From Lachnospiraceae bacterium (lineage in GTDB: Bacteria > Bacillota_A > Clostridia > Lachnospirales > Lachnospiraceae), in contig SFGN01000031.1 of NCBI GenBank assembly GCA_004556565.1, forward strand, positions 1-62,218: a stretch of 62,218 nucleotides of DNA, given 5' to 3'. The notes under the pieces are model-generated. The model searched no databases. It saw nothing but the letters and a program-made list of their open reading frames with translations, and was not told where the DNA came from. Numbering within the stretch: position 1 is the stretch's first letter; every line of letters begins with the position of its first letter. Shown in pieces: positions 18,247-26,666 of the stretch. The position numbers were made by a program, and so were the translations under genes.

Positions 18247-18834
18247 TCATTCATCCTTCACATGTCCGCTTTCAATATAACGGTCTATAATATTGCTCAT
18301 GTACTGCCAGATTTCCGGAAATGTTTCTCTGATTTTTTCATTTCTCTTATAAATCTGTGACTTCTTCACCTGATGCTCTTTCCAGCTCTTCCCCAGTGAT
18401 GCATCATTCAAAAGCAGAGGCTGAAAATTATCCAGCATGTGTGCATATTTCGCATCCGCGGTTTCATATGCTTCAAACTCTTCCCACAGCCTGCGGAAAT
18501 GTTTCTCCTGTTCCTCCGGCAGTATTCCGAAAATTCTGTCTGCGGCTGCGGTCTCCCTGCTTTGTTTTGTCACTGCCCCTTCTGCATCGTACGCATAGGT
18601 ATCTCCGGCATCAATTTCCACCAGATCATGTATCAAGACCATCAGCATCACCTTCGGCACGTCAACCGGTTCGTGTGAATATTCCTGCAGCAGATATGCC
18701 ATCAGTGCGAGATGCCAGGAATGTTCTGCGTCATTTTCTTTCCTCCCTGCATCCGCCAGATACGTCTGCCTGAAAATGTTCTTCGCCTTATCTGTCTCTA
18801 CAATAAACTGCACCTGTTCTTCCAGCCTGTTCAT
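18247..18834 (-). CDS. HD-domain phosphohydrolase (YfbR/HDDC2-like)
   Basis: 195-residue HD-domain protein. Metal ligands: H in AEHSWHLALMAYLL (about residue 38), HD in VLIHDLVEIDAGD (about 68-69), and the later Asp in MLDNFQPLL (about 134). The EHSW and HDLVEIDAGDTYAYD pattern is that of the HDDC2/YfbR group, some of which are 5'-deoxynucleotidases. Substrate not known here. Monocistronic. Confidence 0.85.
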   Translation of the reverse strand: MNRLEEQVQFIVETDKAKNIFRQTYLADAGRKENDAEHSWHLALMAYLLQEYSHEPVDVPKVMLMVLIHDLVEIDAGDTYAYDAEGAVTKQSRETAAADRIFGILPEEQEKHFRRLWEEFEAYETADAKYAHMLDNFQPLLLNDASLGKSWKEHQVKKSQIYKRNEKIRETFPEIWQYMSNIIDRYIESGHVKDE

Positions 18835-18998
18835 GTCCTGTGCCTCCGAAAATTTAATTTTTGTATTTCCAGTATACTACTTTTTCCCGTGTTTTTCTAT
18901 TTACAGTTTTCTATATCATAAAAAAGACATTCATATGCACTTATCCATGCATATAAATGTCTGCCATCTTTTGTTCACTGATTTTTTGCCAAACAATC

Positions 18999-19412
18999 TT
19001 ACAGTTCGATTTTACCTGTTGCTTCACCGTCATTTACCACATAATAAGCTGCGGTTTCTTCCGGCTTCACATAAATCTTTACTGCCTTCATATCGCCCAC
19101 TTTATTCTTGAGCTCTTTTGTCCAAACTTCCTTCACCTGTTTAAGCAGGTCTTTTTCTGTTACTTCTTTTCCTGCAAACTGAAGAACTGTCTCAACTTTC
19201 AGTTCTGCTTTAGCTGCTGTTTTTTTCGCCGGTGCTTTCTTCGGTGTGGCAGCTTTTACTTCTGTTTCTGCCTTCGCCTCTGTTTTTGCTTCAGCCGCTT
19301 TTGACGCTGCTACAGCTTTCGTTGTTTCTGCTGCTTCCGCTTTTACCTCAGCTGCTTTTGTTGCCTTTACAGTCTTAGTTGTTTCATTTCCTGCCTTTTT
19401 AGGTCTTGCCAT
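18999..19412 (-). CDS. DUF6465-family protein with Ala/Lys-rich tail
   Basis: 137 residues. The first ~70 are a low-complexity Ala/Lys/Glu/Thr stretch with PKKAPAKKTAAKAE at its end, like histone H1-type tails; the last ~65 form a compact domain (VLQFAGKEVTEKDLLKQVKE to AAYYVVNDGEATGKIEL). DUF6465 proteins are widespread in Lachnospiraceae with no known role. The basic tail suggests nucleic-acid binding but this is inference. Ribosome binding site TAGGAGGTAAAAAA. Preceded by a leader of about 150 bases that can form an imperfect hairpin (about 19455-19500). Confidence 0.75.
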   Translation of the reverse strand: MARPKKAGNETTKTVKATKAAEVKAEAAETTKAVAASKAAEAKTEAKAETEVKAATPKKAPAKKTAAKAELKVETVLQFAGKEVTEKDLLKQVKEVWTKELKNKVGDMKAVKIYVKPEETAAYYVVNDGEATGKIEL

Positions 19413-19664
19413 TTTTTTACCTCCTAAAAAATCAATGTCGATTTTAGAATTTCATAAGTAACGCGGACTCTTAAGAATCCACTTCGCTACTTCCTAGTAT
19501 GCAGTCTGTTTTACCTTTCTGCGCCTAACCTCTTGTTGCACAAGGCATATTGTAACTCATTTTCCCGAAAAGGTCAAAAAGAAAAGATGCAATTTGAGAA
19601 AGTCTGTGATTTCTGCCTTGTTTTTTCCATATATTTTGGAAAAAGTACGACAATCTGTCTAATA

Positions 19665-20852
19665 TTACCGTACTTTTCCACGCCTCGAAATGGATAATAC
19701 GAGCCCCATCTCACATAAAAGTATGAAAACTGCCGTGCCTCCGTATGATATAAACGGTAATGCAATCCCCGTATTCGGGAAGGCATTTACATTGACAAGG
19801 AAGTTAATCAGTGCCTGCACTCCAATATGCATCAGAACCCCCACTGCAATCATTGATCCGAAAATATTTTTTGATGATATGATTACTATGTAAATCTGAT
19901 AAAGAAGATATACAAACAGGCTGAATAACGCAATTGCGCCCAACAGCCCCAGTTCTTCACAGATAATAGAAAAAATCATATCTGTCTGTCCTTCCGGAAT
20001 CGCGCCAAGCTTTTGTACTGAATTTCCCAGTCCTTTACCAGTCAATCCTCCGCTCCCGATCGCATAAAGCGACTGAAGCACCTGATACCCTGCCTGGGAG
20101 GCATAACGCTCCGGATCCAGCCATGCTGCAATCCTCGCCGCCCGGTAGGACATATTTTCCAGTTTCTCCGGCTCCGGCATATTCAGTGCTATCTTTGCCA
20201 CATAAGCTCCGGCAAAAGCAACTGCGACGCCTGCAGCTTCCAGATGCTCTTTAACTGTTTTCGTCGATATAAAACTGATTCCGAAAATAATCCCGAGAAT
20301 TACAATGGTACTGCTCAAATCGCTGGAGATTACCAAAAGCATTGCCGCCGGGATTCCCCCTATTATCCATAATATAAGCATCATCCATCTGGGCTTCAGC
20401 ATTCTGCTGTATCTGCTCACAAGATAAGACAGCGTAATAATTACAGAGGCCTTCACCAGCTCCGCCACCTGAAACCGAACACCAAGATTAAGCCAGCGTG
20501 TCGCACCGTTAACATTAACACCAAGCGGGGTCAGAAGAAGCACAATAGATATGATTCCCGCAATATAAATCAAAAAAACCAGTTTTTTTATCCAGTCATA
20601 ACCGACTCCCCATAAAAAAGCACATATTATAATGCCGGCAATCATAAATATAGCCTGTCTCTTCATCAGATATAACGGATCGTACCCGCAGTCTTCACTC
20701 ATAGAACAATCGTAATACGATGCAGAGCATACCATGACCAGCCCGTAACCGCACAAACAAATGGTTGTAATCAATATCAGCAGATCTGTCCGTTTTCCTT
20801 CCAGAATCTCCTTCTTCACTCTCTGAACTTTGTTTTCTTCAGTCCTGTTCAT
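19665..20852 (-). CDS. SEDS-family peptidoglycan polymerase (FtsW/RodA/SpoVE type)
   Basis: Polytopic membrane protein (395 aa) of the SEDS family that polymerises lipid II with a partner class B PBP. About ten hydrophobic segments. Conserved elements: GATRWLNLG (about 114-122), FQVAELVKASVI, the AAWLDPERYASQAGYQ extracellular loop, LYAIGSGGLTGKGLGNSVQKLG, and PFISYGGTA near residue 370. The catalytic Asp-region loop (WLDP) is present. FtsW, RodA and SpoVE cannot be told apart by sequence alone; no PBP or mre gene is beside it. Confidence 0.9.
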   Translation of the reverse strand: MNRTEENKVQRVKKEILEGKRTDLLILITTICLCGYGLVMVCSASYYDCSMSEDCGYDPLYLMKRQAIFMIAGIIICAFLWGVGYDWIKKLVFLIYIAGIISIVLLLTPLGVNVNGATRWLNLGVRFQVAELVKASVIITLSYLVSRYSRMLKPRWMMLILWIIGGIPAAMLLVISSDLSSTIVILGIIFGISFISTKTVKEHLEAAGVAVAFAGAYVAKIALNMPEPEKLENMSYRAARIAAWLDPERYASQAGYQVLQSLYAIGSGGLTGKGLGNSVQKLGAIPEGQTDMIFSIICEELGLLGAIALFSLFVYLLYQIYIVIISSKNIFGSMIAVGVLMHIGVQALINFLVNVNAFPNTGIALPFISYGGTAVFILLCEMGLVLSISRRGKVR

Positions 20853-20998
20853 TCAATCACTCCCTGAAACATACCTGGATAAGCATCCGTTTAAAGCGGA
20901 TAGCCGGAATTTATTTTCTAAGTCAAAATCATACCATAAGATTTCTGCTTTTTCCAGTCCCAGTATAACGCAAAAGAACAGAAATGTATGTCCTGTTA

Positions 20999-21985
20999 CT
21001 ATTCACTCAATTCTGCACATTCGCATGGATAAGTCATTCCCCACTGACTCCGTATTTCATCCATCAGGCGCATCACCCTTAAAATTTCTTCATGAGGCAT
21101 CTCTTCACACTCAACCTTACCTTCTTTAATCGCTTTTATACAGGCAAGCACTTCATATTCATAACCGTTTATCTGTTCCGGGACCTGATAGGATGCCGTC
21201 TGCTTTCTATCAAGATCAAAGACCCGTATTTCTTCGCAGTTATTGATATTCTGTACTTCCAGATAACCTTTATCTCCGCTGATGACCCCCTGCCGGTCAG
21301 TCTGCGCAAGCATATCGCTGTGCAGTACTGCCATTTTTCCGTCAGAAAATGTGAGTGTTATACTGTTCATCCAATCAATTCCTTTCGGTGACATAATTGC
21401 AGAAGAAACAACTTTATCAACCTCTCCGTGAAACGCCATAAGGGCAAAATTAATAGGGTAAACCCCCAGATCCAGGAGGGCGCCGCCTGCCAGTTCGGGA
21501 TTCTGAAGCCGCTCCACATGGGGCAGCACATACCCGAGGTTAGCCGTCAGGGATGTCACCTTCCCGATTGCGCCGCTGTCAATCAGCCGGTCGATCATTT
21601 TCCTGCTGGGCATATACCTTGTCCAGATTGCCTCTGCCAAAAGAAGTCCTTTATTCCGGGCAAGTAAGATAAGTTCTTCCGCCTGTTTGGCATTCACTGT
21701 GAATGCTTTCTCTACCAGAACACACTTCCCGTGCTCCAGACATAATTTTGCATGTTCATAATGATGTGAATGTGGAGATGCGACATACACCAGCTCCACT
21801 GCCGGATCCTGCACCATCTCTTCATAAGAACCGTAAGCTTTCATAAATCCCCATTTCCGTGCAAATTCTTCCGCCCGTTCATATGAGCGTGACGCAACTG
21901 CATAACGTTCTATCTCCGGGATTCCAGACACTGCTTCCGCCATACTGTGAGCAATACCGCCCGGCGCCAAAATTGCAAATTTCAT
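20999..21985 (-). CDS. Gfo/Idh/MocA-family NAD(P)-dependent oxidoreductase
   Basis: Sugar dehydrogenase-like protein with an N-terminal Rossmann fold (MKFAILAPGGIAHSMAEAV) and the family motif EKAFTVN (about residue 92) in place of the usual EKP. The substrate domain contains GGALLDLGVYPINFAL (about 168-183) with the catalytic-region Asp-His-like pattern. I choose ATG at 21985 because GGAGGG lies eight bases before it. Substrate unknown. Similar to the paralogue at 27597. Confidence 0.88.
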   Translation of the reverse strand: MKFAILAPGGIAHSMAEAVSGIPEIERYAVASRSYERAEEFARKWGFMKAYGSYEEMVQDPAVELVYVASPHSHHYEHAKLCLEHGKCVLVEKAFTVNAKQAEELILLARNKGLLLAEAIWTRYMPSRKMIDRLIDSGAIGKVTSLTANLGYVLPHVERLQNPELAGGALLDLGVYPINFALMAFHGEVDKVVSSAIMSPKGIDWMNSITLTFSDGKMAVLHSDMLAQTDRQGVISGDKGYLEVQNINNCEEIRVFDLDRKQTASYQVPEQINGYEYEVLACIKAIKEGKVECEEMPHEEILRVMRLMDEIRSQWGMTYPCECAELSE

Positions 21986-22193
21986 ATTATTTCCCTCCGT
22001 TTCATACATTTTTCAGCTTTTTCTTCCGGCCTCCAACACTGAGTCAAACATTTTCAGCGTCCGGCCATCTCCATTTAAACAAATTTTACAACAAACAGCT
22101 GCAGATTGAAAAGGTTATTTATAAATAATAATGCGGATATCAACAGTGATTTTCCACTTGTTTACGGAGTGCTTTTTTTTTTAAAATTAGGGG

Positions 22194-22222
22194 TTTACAA
22201 ACCCGAATTCATTTGATATAAT
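22194..22222 (+). promoter_or_regulatory. Promoter of tRNA-Leu
   Basis: TTTACA (22194-22199), 17 bases, TATAAT (22217-22222), 12 bases before the tRNA. Confidence 0.88.
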
Positions 22223-22234
22223 ACCTTTTGTCGA

Positions 22235-22318
22235 GCGGAAGTGGCGGAATGGCAGACGCGCTAGATTCAGGTTCTAGTGGGAGTTAATCCTGTGAGAGTT
22301 CAAGTCTCTTCTTCCGCA
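22235..22318 (+). tRNA. tRNA-Leu (anticodon CAG)
   Basis: Acceptor GCGGAAG/CTTCCGC, D-loop TGGCGGAATGGCAGACGCG, anticodon stem CTAGA/TCTAG around TTCAGGT (CAG), long variable arm and GTTCAAGTC T-loop. CCA not encoded. Confidence 0.95.
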
Positions 22319-22325
22319 CTACAAA

Positions 22326-22362
22326 CAAAAAGAATCCTAGAAACTCAAGGATTCTTTTTGTT
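22326..22362 (+). terminator. Terminator after tRNA-Leu
   Basis: AAAAAGAATCCT and AGGATTCTTTTTG stem with T-run. Confidence 0.92.
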
Positions 22363-22449
22363 TGTCTCTCTATTTTTCTGATTGTCGAATCCTACAGACA
22401 TAAATAATATCACCACTTATGATTTAATCGAATAATGCTTACACTTAAC

Positions 22450-22505
22450 AACTTGTTGACACTTCAACAAGTTTGAGCTATTATAAAAAACGTTGAATCT
22501 TCAAC
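22450..22505 (+). promoter_or_regulatory. MarR gene promoter with two operator palindromes
   Basis: TTGACA (22456-22461), 17 bases, TATTAT (22479-22484). A perfect inverted repeat AACTTGTTGA-CACT-TCAACAAGTT (22450-22473) covers the -35, and a second, GTTGAA-TC-TTCAAC (22492-22505), lies just after the -10. Both share TTGA/TCAA half-sites, as expected for MarR autorepression. A third unrelated palindrome (ACTGACAT/ATGTCAGT) is at 22536-22557. Confidence 0.75.
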
Positions 22506-22615
22506 ATCGATTTGGATGTCATAAACCCGTCATTCACTGACATACAAGCATGTCAGTAATTTGAACTTTTGACACCACAGTCAGTATTTTAATCATATGA
22601 CAAAGGAGACTATAT

Positions 22616-23071
22616 ATGGTCGATAGATTTGAACGATTTTCTTTTGCCATGTCTGAAATCTTTCGATACTGGCATAAGATTGCATCGGATGAAATGGAAA
22701 AATATGGTCTTAAAGGAACGCATGCGACCTATCTTACCACCATGTACCGTTATGCAGACGGAGTTACTGCCACTCAGCTCTGTGAGCTTTGCGGCAAAGA
22801 TAAATCTGACGTATCACGCATGATATCAATTATGGAGAAAAAAGGACTTGTAAAAAAAGAAGGCACGAACCAAAACCTTTATCGTGCTTCACTAAAACTA
22901 ACCGATAATGGAAAAGAAATTGCAGAACATGTCTGTGAACGGGCAAGGATCGCTGTCGAAGCAGCCGGAAAAGGGATTTCCGATGAACACCGTGCCATTT
23001 TTTACAATGTCCTGGAACGAATCACATCTAATTTACAGACAATCAGCAAGGAGGGACTTCCACCGCAATGA
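22616..23071 (+). CDS. MarR-family transcriptional regulator
   Basis: 151-residue winged-helix repressor. The wHTH spans about residues 48-100 (ATQLCELCGKDKSDVSRMISIMEKKGLV recognition region), with dimerisation helices at both ends. MarR proteins usually repress divergent or downstream genes and are released by phenolics, aldehydes or oxidants. It is the first gene of an operon with an Fe-type alcohol dehydrogenase (overlap of four bases) and an aldehyde dehydrogenase. Cysteines at residues about 56, 59 and 103 could sense thiol-reactive aldehydes (inference). Confidence 0.88.
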   Translation: MVDRFERFSFAMSEIFRYWHKIASDEMEKYGLKGTHATYLTTMYRYADGVTATQLCELCGKDKSDVSRMISIMEKKGLVKKEGTNQNLYRASLKLTDNGKEIAEHVCERARIAVEAAGKGISDEHRAIFYNVLERITSNLQTISKEGLPPQ

Positions 23072-24273
23072 ACCCAACATCAAAAACATTTTGCAGAACT
23101 TATCAATTTGCATTCCACGCAGCACTTCCGCTTCTTCCGTACAGAGAACCGAAAATATTCAATAGTATTGACAGTCTGGCATCGTTATTAAATCAGCTTC
23201 ATGTACATTCTGTCCTGCTTGTCACCGACCCTGTCCTGAAAAGCAGTGGAATCACCGCCCCACTAGAAGCGCTTTTGAAGGATAATAATATCCATTGTGC
23301 CGTTTATGACAAAACATGTTCAAACCCGACTGTAAAGAATGTAGAGGAAGCACGGAAACTTTATTTGGAAGAAAAATGTGAATGTCTGATTGCCTTTGGC
23401 GGAGGTTCCTCCATGGACTGTGCAAAAGCAGCCGGGGCAAGGATTGCCTATCCGAAAAAGTCTTTAAATCAGCTCAAAGGATTGCTGAGGGTACTCAGGA
23501 AAATCCCGACACTTATTGCCATCCCTACCACAGCCGGAACCGGCAGCGAAGTAACCATTACGGCTGTCATCACAGATAAAAAAACAAAACACAAATATAC
23601 TATGAATGATTTCACGCTGATACCGTCCTATGCCGTACTCGACCCTAAAGTAACCTGTACGCTGCCGCCTTCTCTTACCGCGACAACGGGAATGGATGCC
23701 CTCACTCATGTGGTGGAGGCATATATCGGACGTTCTACCAGCAGGGAAACCCGTGCACTATCACTGGAATCAGTCAAATTGATTTTTGAAAATATAGAAA
23801 CAGCATACAACGACGGAAAAAATCTCAAAGCCCGTGAAAATATGCTGCATGCAGCCTACATGGCAGGCATCGCATTTTCAAAATCCTATGTGGGATATAT
23901 CCATGCTGTAGCACATTCTCTCGGCGGACAATATAATATTCCCCACGGACTCGCCAATTCCGTACTGATGCCAATCGTATTGGAAGAATATGGTCAAACT
24001 GCTTACAGGAAGCTTCATGAGCTTGGTATTGCCGCAGGTGTCGCCACAGAAAAAGACTCCCACAAAAACGGAGCCGAAAAATTTATCCGCGCCATCCGTG
24101 AACTGAATCAACGCATGAACATCCCGGAAACACTTGCCGGAATCAAAAAAGAAGACATTCCGAAAATGGCACAATATGCCGCGAAAGAGGCAAATCCACT
24201 TTATCCCGTGCCTAAGCTTATGAATGCAAAGGAACTTGAAAAATTTTATTATCGAGTTGCAGAATGGAGATAG
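23068..24273 (+). CDS. Iron-containing (group III) alcohol dehydrogenase
   Basis: 401-residue dehydrogenase that interconverts an alcohol and an aldehyde with NAD(P)H. NAD-binding FGGGSSMDCAKAAG (about 109-122), IPTTAGTGSEVT (about 152-163), metal ligands Asp in DPKVT/TGMDALTHVVEAYIG (about 208-222) and His residues in HAVAHSLGGQYNIPHGLANSV (about 279-299). It overlaps the MarR gene at ATGA, showing translational coupling, and is followed at once by aldehyde dehydrogenase. Confidence 0.92.
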   Translation: MNPTSKTFCRTYQFAFHAALPLLPYREPKIFNSIDSLASLLNQLHVHSVLLVTDPVLKSSGITAPLEALLKDNNIHCAVYDKTCSNPTVKNVEEARKLYLEEKCECLIAFGGGSSMDCAKAAGARIAYPKKSLNQLKGLLRVLRKIPTLIAIPTTAGTGSEVTITAVITDKKTKHKYTMNDFTLIPSYAVLDPKVTCTLPPSLTATTGMDALTHVVEAYIGRSTSRETRALSLESVKLIFENIETAYNDGKNLKARENMLHAAYMAGIAFSKSYVGYIHAVAHSLGGQYNIPHGLANSVLMPIVLEEYGQTAYRKLHELGIAAGVATEKDSHKNGAEKFIRAIRELNQRMNIPETLAGIKKEDIPKMAQYAAKEANPLYPVPKLMNAKELEKFYYRVAEWR

Positions 24274-24277
24274 AATT

Positions 24278-25651
24278 ATGAATATAGACCAGATTTTAGA
24301 AAGCCAGCGTAAGTATTTTCAAAGCGGAGCCACACTGCCTGTGAGCTTCCGTATAGAAATGCTGAAAAAGCTGAAAAACACCGTCCGGAAATATGAGACG
24401 GAAATCGGCTCTGCCCTTAAGGCGGATCTGGGAAAAAGCGATTATGAGAGTTATATGTGCGAAACAGGTCTTGTCCTCAGTGAACTGAGCTATATGATCC
24501 GTCATACCCGCAGGTTTGCCGCAGAACACAGAGTGCATACTCCGCTGGCACAGTTTGCGTCCAGAAGCTATAAAAAGCTTTCACCGTATGGAAACACCCT
24601 GATCATGAGTCCGTGGAATTATCCGTTTCTTCTTACCATAGATCCGCTGGCAGACGCGATTGCAGCCGGTAATACCGCAATCGTCAAACCCAGCGCTTAC
24701 TCCCCTGCCACCAGTGAAATTATCGGACAAATAATCTCGGAATGTTTTCCGCCCGAATATATTGCAGTCGTTACCGGCGGCAGGAAGGAAAATGCCAGCC
24801 TTCTTGAAAAGAAATTCGACTTTGTTTTTTTCACCGGCAGTCAAAATGTAGGAAAAGAAGTCCTGAGACATACGGCGGAAACTCTGACTCCTGCCGTCCT
24901 GGAACTCGGCGGCAAAAGCCCTTGTATTGTAGACAGCACCGCAAAGCTTAAACTGGCTGCCAAACGGATTGTATTCGGTAAGTATCTCAACTGCGGACAG
25001 ACCTGTGTGGCACCTGACTACATTCTTTGCCATAAAAGCATAAAAGAAAGGCTTGTAAAGGAAATCTGCGGACAGATTAAGCTGCAGTATGGCAATGATC
25101 CTCTCAGCAATGCCGATTACGGCAAAATCATAAATGAGAAACATTTTGATCGTCTCTTAAGACTGATTGATAAGGACAAGACCGTCATAGGCGGCACAGC
25201 AAATAAAAACACTTTGCAGATTGCACCCACGGTCATGGACAATGTCACATGGGACGATGCTGTTATGCAGGAGGAAATATTCGGTCCGATCATGCCTATA
25301 CTCACTTTTGAAGATTTTGATGAAGTATATTCTCTCCTCGCGGAAAAACCAAAGCCACTTGCCCTCTATCTGTTTTCAGAGGACAGGCGCAGAATACGCG
25401 AAGTAACCGAACGCCGCTCCTACGGAGGCGGCTGTGTCAATGACACGATTATCCATCTTGCTACGAGCGAAATGGGATTTGGCGGATTCGGTGAAAGCGG
25501 CATGGGCTCCTATCACGGCAAAGAAGGCTTTGATACTTTCTCTCATTCAAAAAGCATCGTAGATAAAAAGACCTGGCTGGACCTCCCCATGCGGTATCAG
25601 CCGTATAAAAAAGGACTATACGGGAAACTGCTTCATCTGTTCTTAAGGTGA
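24278..25651 (+). CDS. Aldehyde dehydrogenase (class 3-like)
   Basis: NAD(P)-dependent aldehyde oxidation (457 aa from ATG at 24278, preceded by GGAGATAGAATT). Motifs: SPWNYPFLLTIDPLADAIAAGN (about 109-130), FFTGSQNVGKE (cofactor loop), general base Glu in LELGGKSP, catalytic Cys in NCGQTCVAPDY (about 243-248) and EEIFGPIMP. The C-terminal hydrophobic tail (YGKLLHLFLR) resembles membrane-associated class 3 enzymes. With the Fe-ADH and MarR it forms an alcohol/aldehyde handling operon. Confidence 0.93.
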   Translation: MNIDQILESQRKYFQSGATLPVSFRIEMLKKLKNTVRKYETEIGSALKADLGKSDYESYMCETGLVLSELSYMIRHTRRFAAEHRVHTPLAQFASRSYKKLSPYGNTLIMSPWNYPFLLTIDPLADAIAAGNTAIVKPSAYSPATSEIIGQIISECFPPEYIAVVTGGRKENASLLEKKFDFVFFTGSQNVGKEVLRHTAETLTPAVLELGGKSPCIVDSTAKLKLAAKRIVFGKYLNCGQTCVAPDYILCHKSIKERLVKEICGQIKLQYGNDPLSNADYGKIINEKHFDRLLRLIDKDKTVIGGTANKNTLQIAPTVMDNVTWDDAVMQEEIFGPIMPILTFEDFDEVYSLLAEKPKPLALYLFSEDRRRIREVTERRSYGGGCVNDTIIHLATSEMGFGGFGESGMGSYHGKEGFDTFSHSKSIVDKKTWLDLPMRYQPYKKGLYGKLLHLFLR

Positions 25652-25687
25652 CAGCAAAAACCCGGTGTAGAATGTCATTTCAAGAAC

Positions 25688-25736
25688 TGAGTTTATCATA
25701 TAGGAAATTCTGAGTAATTCCTATATGATAAACTCA
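25688..25736. terminator. Long hairpin after the ALDH gene
   Basis: TGAGTTTATCATATAGGAA is perfectly repeated in inverse orientation with a 9-11-base loop. No direct T-run; CTTTTTTTAT follows at 25753. Likely an mRNA 3' stabiliser or part of termination. Confidence 0.6.
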
Positions 25737-25776
25737 TACAGATTCGCCGGATCTTTTTTTATATGCATGGCAACTC

Positions 25777-25802
25777 AAAAATGGTCCACCAGACCATTTT
25801 TT
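25777..25802 (+). terminator. Terminator (repeat-family copy)
   Basis: AAAATGGTC and GACCATTTTTTC stem. Followed by CATATGCTTGGCA as at 17304. Confidence 0.85.
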
Positions 25803-25822
25803 CATATGCTTGGCACACTGAT

Positions 25823-25857
25823 AAAAGCCTCGGAATTTATAAATCCCGAGGCTTTTC
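25823..25857 (-). terminator. Terminator after tRNA-Cys (minus strand)
   Basis: AAAAGCCTCGG and CCGAGGCTTTT stem with a 12-base loop, directly downstream of tRNA-Cys. Confidence 0.88.
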
Positions 25858-25859
25858 AA

Positions 25860-25930
25860 AGGCACAGACCGGATTTGAACCGGTGATCAGGGTGTTGCAG
25901 ACCCACGCCTTACCGCTTGGCTACTGCGCC
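25860..25930 (-). tRNA. tRNA-Cys (anticodon GCA)
   Basis: Acceptor GGCGCAG/CTGTGCC, anticodon stem TGGGT/ACCCT-type around TCTGCAA (GCA), GGTTCAAATCC T-arm. Confidence 0.94.
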
Positions 25931-26183
25931 ATATCTTATACTTTTTACATATCTTATTACTCATTATATAACTCAACGAATATATCTATATTCTATTCAG
26001 TACTCATAAATTATAGCACTGTTTCAAAAAAACGTCAATAAAATTTTATCTCTGTCGCCATGTTCACTTCCGGCGGGTTACGTTTCACGGTCAAACGCTG
26101 CCTGAATACGCGCCCGTCGTACTGATGCTTTCTGCTCTTGACGTGATGACGCATTCCGATTCCGTATTTATGGCCATGAAAAA

Positions 26184-26254
26184 AGCGGGTGATGGGAATC
26201 GAACCCACGTATCCAGCTTGGAAGGCTGGTGTTCTACCATTGAACTACACCCGC
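26184..26254 (-). tRNA. tRNA-Gly (anticodon TCC)
   Basis: Acceptor GCGGGTG/CACCCGC, anticodon stem CCAGC/GCTGG around CTTCCAA (TCC), GGTTCGATTCC T-arm. Identical copy at 61871-61942. Confidence 0.95.
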
Positions 26255-26313
26255 ATCTCTTTGACACAAACAGTATATTACCATATAAACCAAAAAAAAT
26301 CAAGCACTTTTTT

Positions 26314-26480
26314 TATAACAGCTCAGCCATAATCGAAATAGCGAGCGAGTCATGCTTGCATGAATGAGCGAACTAATTCGATTATGAGCTTAGCGCCCTC
26401 TAATGAGCAAAAACAGCTGCTTTTGCAGCGGGGAAGCATCGCAGATGCGTTTTGCGAATGGCGCGGGCTGAGCTGTTATA
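26314..26480. repeat. MITE-like unit with perfect 15-bp terminal inverted repeats
   Basis: TATAACAGCTCAGCC (26314-26328) and its exact inverse (26466-26480) bound 167 bases that contain the first copy of the 93-bp repeat. No coding capacity. Confidence 0.6.
26324..26416. repeat. 93-bp structured repeat, copy 1
   Basis: Begins CAGCCATAATCGAAATAG and ends TGAGCAAAAACAG. CATAATCGAA and TTCGATTATG form the outer stem, with TCATGC/GCATGA at the tip. Copy 2 at 26487-26579 differs at four positions. Confidence 0.8.
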
Positions 26481-26486
26481 ACCACG

Positions 26487-26579
26487 CAGCCATAATCGAA
26501 ATAGTGAGCGAGTCATGCTTGCATGAACGAGCGAACTATTTTGATTATGAGCTTAGCGCCCTCTAATGAGCAAAAACAG
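26487..26579. repeat. 93-bp structured repeat, copy 2
   Basis: Same length as copy 1 with four substitutions. In the right outer arm TTCGATTATG became TTTGATTATG, which still pairs through a G-U, so the fold is kept. Confidence 0.8.
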
Positions 26580-26666
26580 GGCAGCACTGCTGCCGCCCCG
26601 TCTCTGTTAAAGGGATTTAATTTAGGAATCGAAAAAACCTGTCCGTATTTATCTGTTTTTCTTTTA

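Noticed and set aside
26091..26367. Short frames across tRNA-Gly on both strands
   Set aside because: They cover the tRNA and translate its cloverleaf; not protein genes.
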